Source: Thermoplasmatota archaeon
GTDB taxonomy: Archaea; Thermoplasmatota; Thermoplasmata; UBA10834
NCBI GenBank assembly: GCA_030836605.1
Contig: JAUPMC010000055.1
Span: 1-5,971 of the forward strand
Length of the DNA stretch: 5,971 nt
Direction of reading: 5' to 3'
Part shown: positions 5,074-5,971 of the stretch, one piece after another
Position numbering within the stretch: position 1 is the first letter of the stretch
Layout of the letters: each line of letters begins with the position of its first letter
Made by a program: the position numbers and the translations under genes
Notes under the pieces: model-generated
Databases searched by the model: none
The model's input: only the letters and a program-made list of their open reading frames with translations
What the model was told of the DNA's origin: nothing

Positions 5074-5971
5074 TCACAGGCCGTATACGCTGCCCTTCAC
5101 GAGCCATAGGTCCACGGTGTCGCCGACGTCCTTGACGAGGAACCCGGACACGAACTCCCTGGGCACGCTCTCGAGGTACACCCCGAAGTTCACGCGCCAC
5201 TGCCCCCAGTCCTTGCCAGCGAGCTTGCCCAGGCTCGGCATGTTGGGGCCGAGCGTGGCCACGCAAGTGAGCCTGTCCACGAGCTCGTCGGCGACGCCGA
5301 GATAGGACACCATCTTCGGGGTGCCTATCTCCGCGAGCACGTCGAACCGCACGTACAGGCCTGAGAAGAACGCCTGGGGGAACGCGGGATATGCCATCGG
5401 GTTGCCCGCCCTGCCGATGTTCACGATGAACGTGGCGACCGAGTGTATGAGCCACCTGAGCAGCTCCACGATGGCGTCGCCGGTCACGACGAAGGACGCG
5501 CGGACCCCGACGCCGGAGACCCCGGCCGCGTCCCCGAACATCACTTTCACGAACAGGATGACCTCGTGTATGACCTCCTTCACGATGGACAGCAGGTTCT
5601 CGATGAAGTGGTGCAGCACCCTCTTGGCCAGCAGGATGACGAACTCCAGGGACGCGCCGACCTCGGACAGGCTCGTCTCCTCGAACGCCTCCTTGAACGC
5701 GGTGAAGAGCGCCTGTACGATGAAGTCCGAGGTCGCCAGCATGAGCGGCGCGCCGTTGGACAGGCCTTGGGACCCTGTCTCCAGGGCCCAGCGCGGTCCC
5801 CCATCCCAGGCCCGCTGCTGGGTCCTCTCGTCGTTCTCGTAGTCGCTCAGCGTCGGGGTGACGTCCACCGTCCTCCCCGACGCGTCCACCAGCACCAGGG
5901 AGTCGCCGTCGTTGAACGGGTCCCCGGGGTAGCCGTTGTCTATGGATGTCTGGGGGAAGGTGAAGACCATC
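5074..5971 (-). CDS. Lamin-tail-like domain protein with unrecognised C-terminal domain, N-terminus cut
   Basis: The frame is open to the right edge; the ATG at 5970 is probably internal. Counting from it, residues 1-73 look like the second half of a lamin-tail (LTD) beta-sandwich: GDSLVLVDASGRTVD (22-36), a Q-R-x-W-D-G-G-x-x-W stretch (52-61), and a closing SQGLSNG. LTDs in prokaryotes are usually parts of extracytoplasmic nucleases or surface proteins. Residues 80-145 are mainly amphipathic helix rich in Leu, Val, His and Phe. Residues 165-187 are a second hydrophobic helix, possibly membrane-associated. Residues 200-298 look beta-rich with aromatic residues and GKDWGQWRVNFGVYL, ending WLVKGSVYGL. 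I do not recognise the region after residue 80. The stop is 55 bases before the antiporter gene in the same direction. The LTD call is from pattern memory, not a search. Confidence 0.6.
   Translation of the reverse strand, partial: MVFTFPQTSIDNGYPGDPFNDGDSLVLVDASGRTVDVTPTLSDYENDERTQQRAWDGGPRWALETGSQGLSNGAPLMLATSDFIVQALFTAFKEAFEETSLSEVGASLEFVILLAKRVLHHFIENLLSIVKEVIHEVILFVKVMFGDAAGVSGVGVRASFVVTGDAIVELLRWLIHSVATFIVNIGRAGNPMAYPAFPQAFFSGLYVRFDVLAEIGTPKMVSYLGVADELVDRLTCVATLGPNMPSLGKLAGKDWGQWRVNFGVYLESVPREFVSGFLVKDVGDTVDLWLVKGSVYGL

Overview
The window is a GC-rich archaeal chromosome segment. The evidence is a diphthamide-synthesis Dph2, an archaeal/eukaryotic-type ribosomal protein L10e, an RNase P Rpp21-type protein subunit, arginine codons dominated by AGG, archaeal TATA boxes about 25-30 bases ahead of likely transcription starts, and a mix of leaderless and Shine-Dalgarno-led genes. 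A euryarchaeal lineage, perhaps a GC-rich relative of Thermoplasmatota, is my best guess from gene content; I cannot prove it from this window.

Layout. On the minus strand, bases 1-731 hold dph2, cut by the left window edge. Upstream of it in the same direction is rpl10e (850-1371), with a T-run between them. A divergent promoter region (1372-1537) separates these from plus-strand genes: rnp4/Rpp21 (1538-1858), a CRM/YhbY RNA-binding protein (1863-2120, coupled to rnp4), and serS (2185-3447, with its own promoter). A short intergenic region then leads to a 67-residue unrecognised ORF (3580-3783). This converges on a minus-strand CPA2-type Na+/H+ antiporter (3795-5018). Upstream of the antiporter, also on the minus strand, is the C-terminal part of a protein with a lamin-tail-like segment followed by an unrecognised domain of about 220 residues (5074 to the right edge).

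How the genes fit together. Bases 1-3447 form a translation island: EF-2 modification (Dph2), large-subunit assembly (L10e), tRNA 5' processing (Rpp21), an RNA-binding protein of a ribosome-assembly/splicing family (CRM), and serine charging of tRNA (SerRS). The right part is unrelated membrane and probably surface biology. The least explained parts are the small ORF, whose start codon falls in a 7-base inverted repeat, and the C-terminal domain of the lamin-tail-like protein. I see no CRISPR array, insertion sequence, tRNA, rRNA or phage gene, and no clear undescribed multi-gene system.
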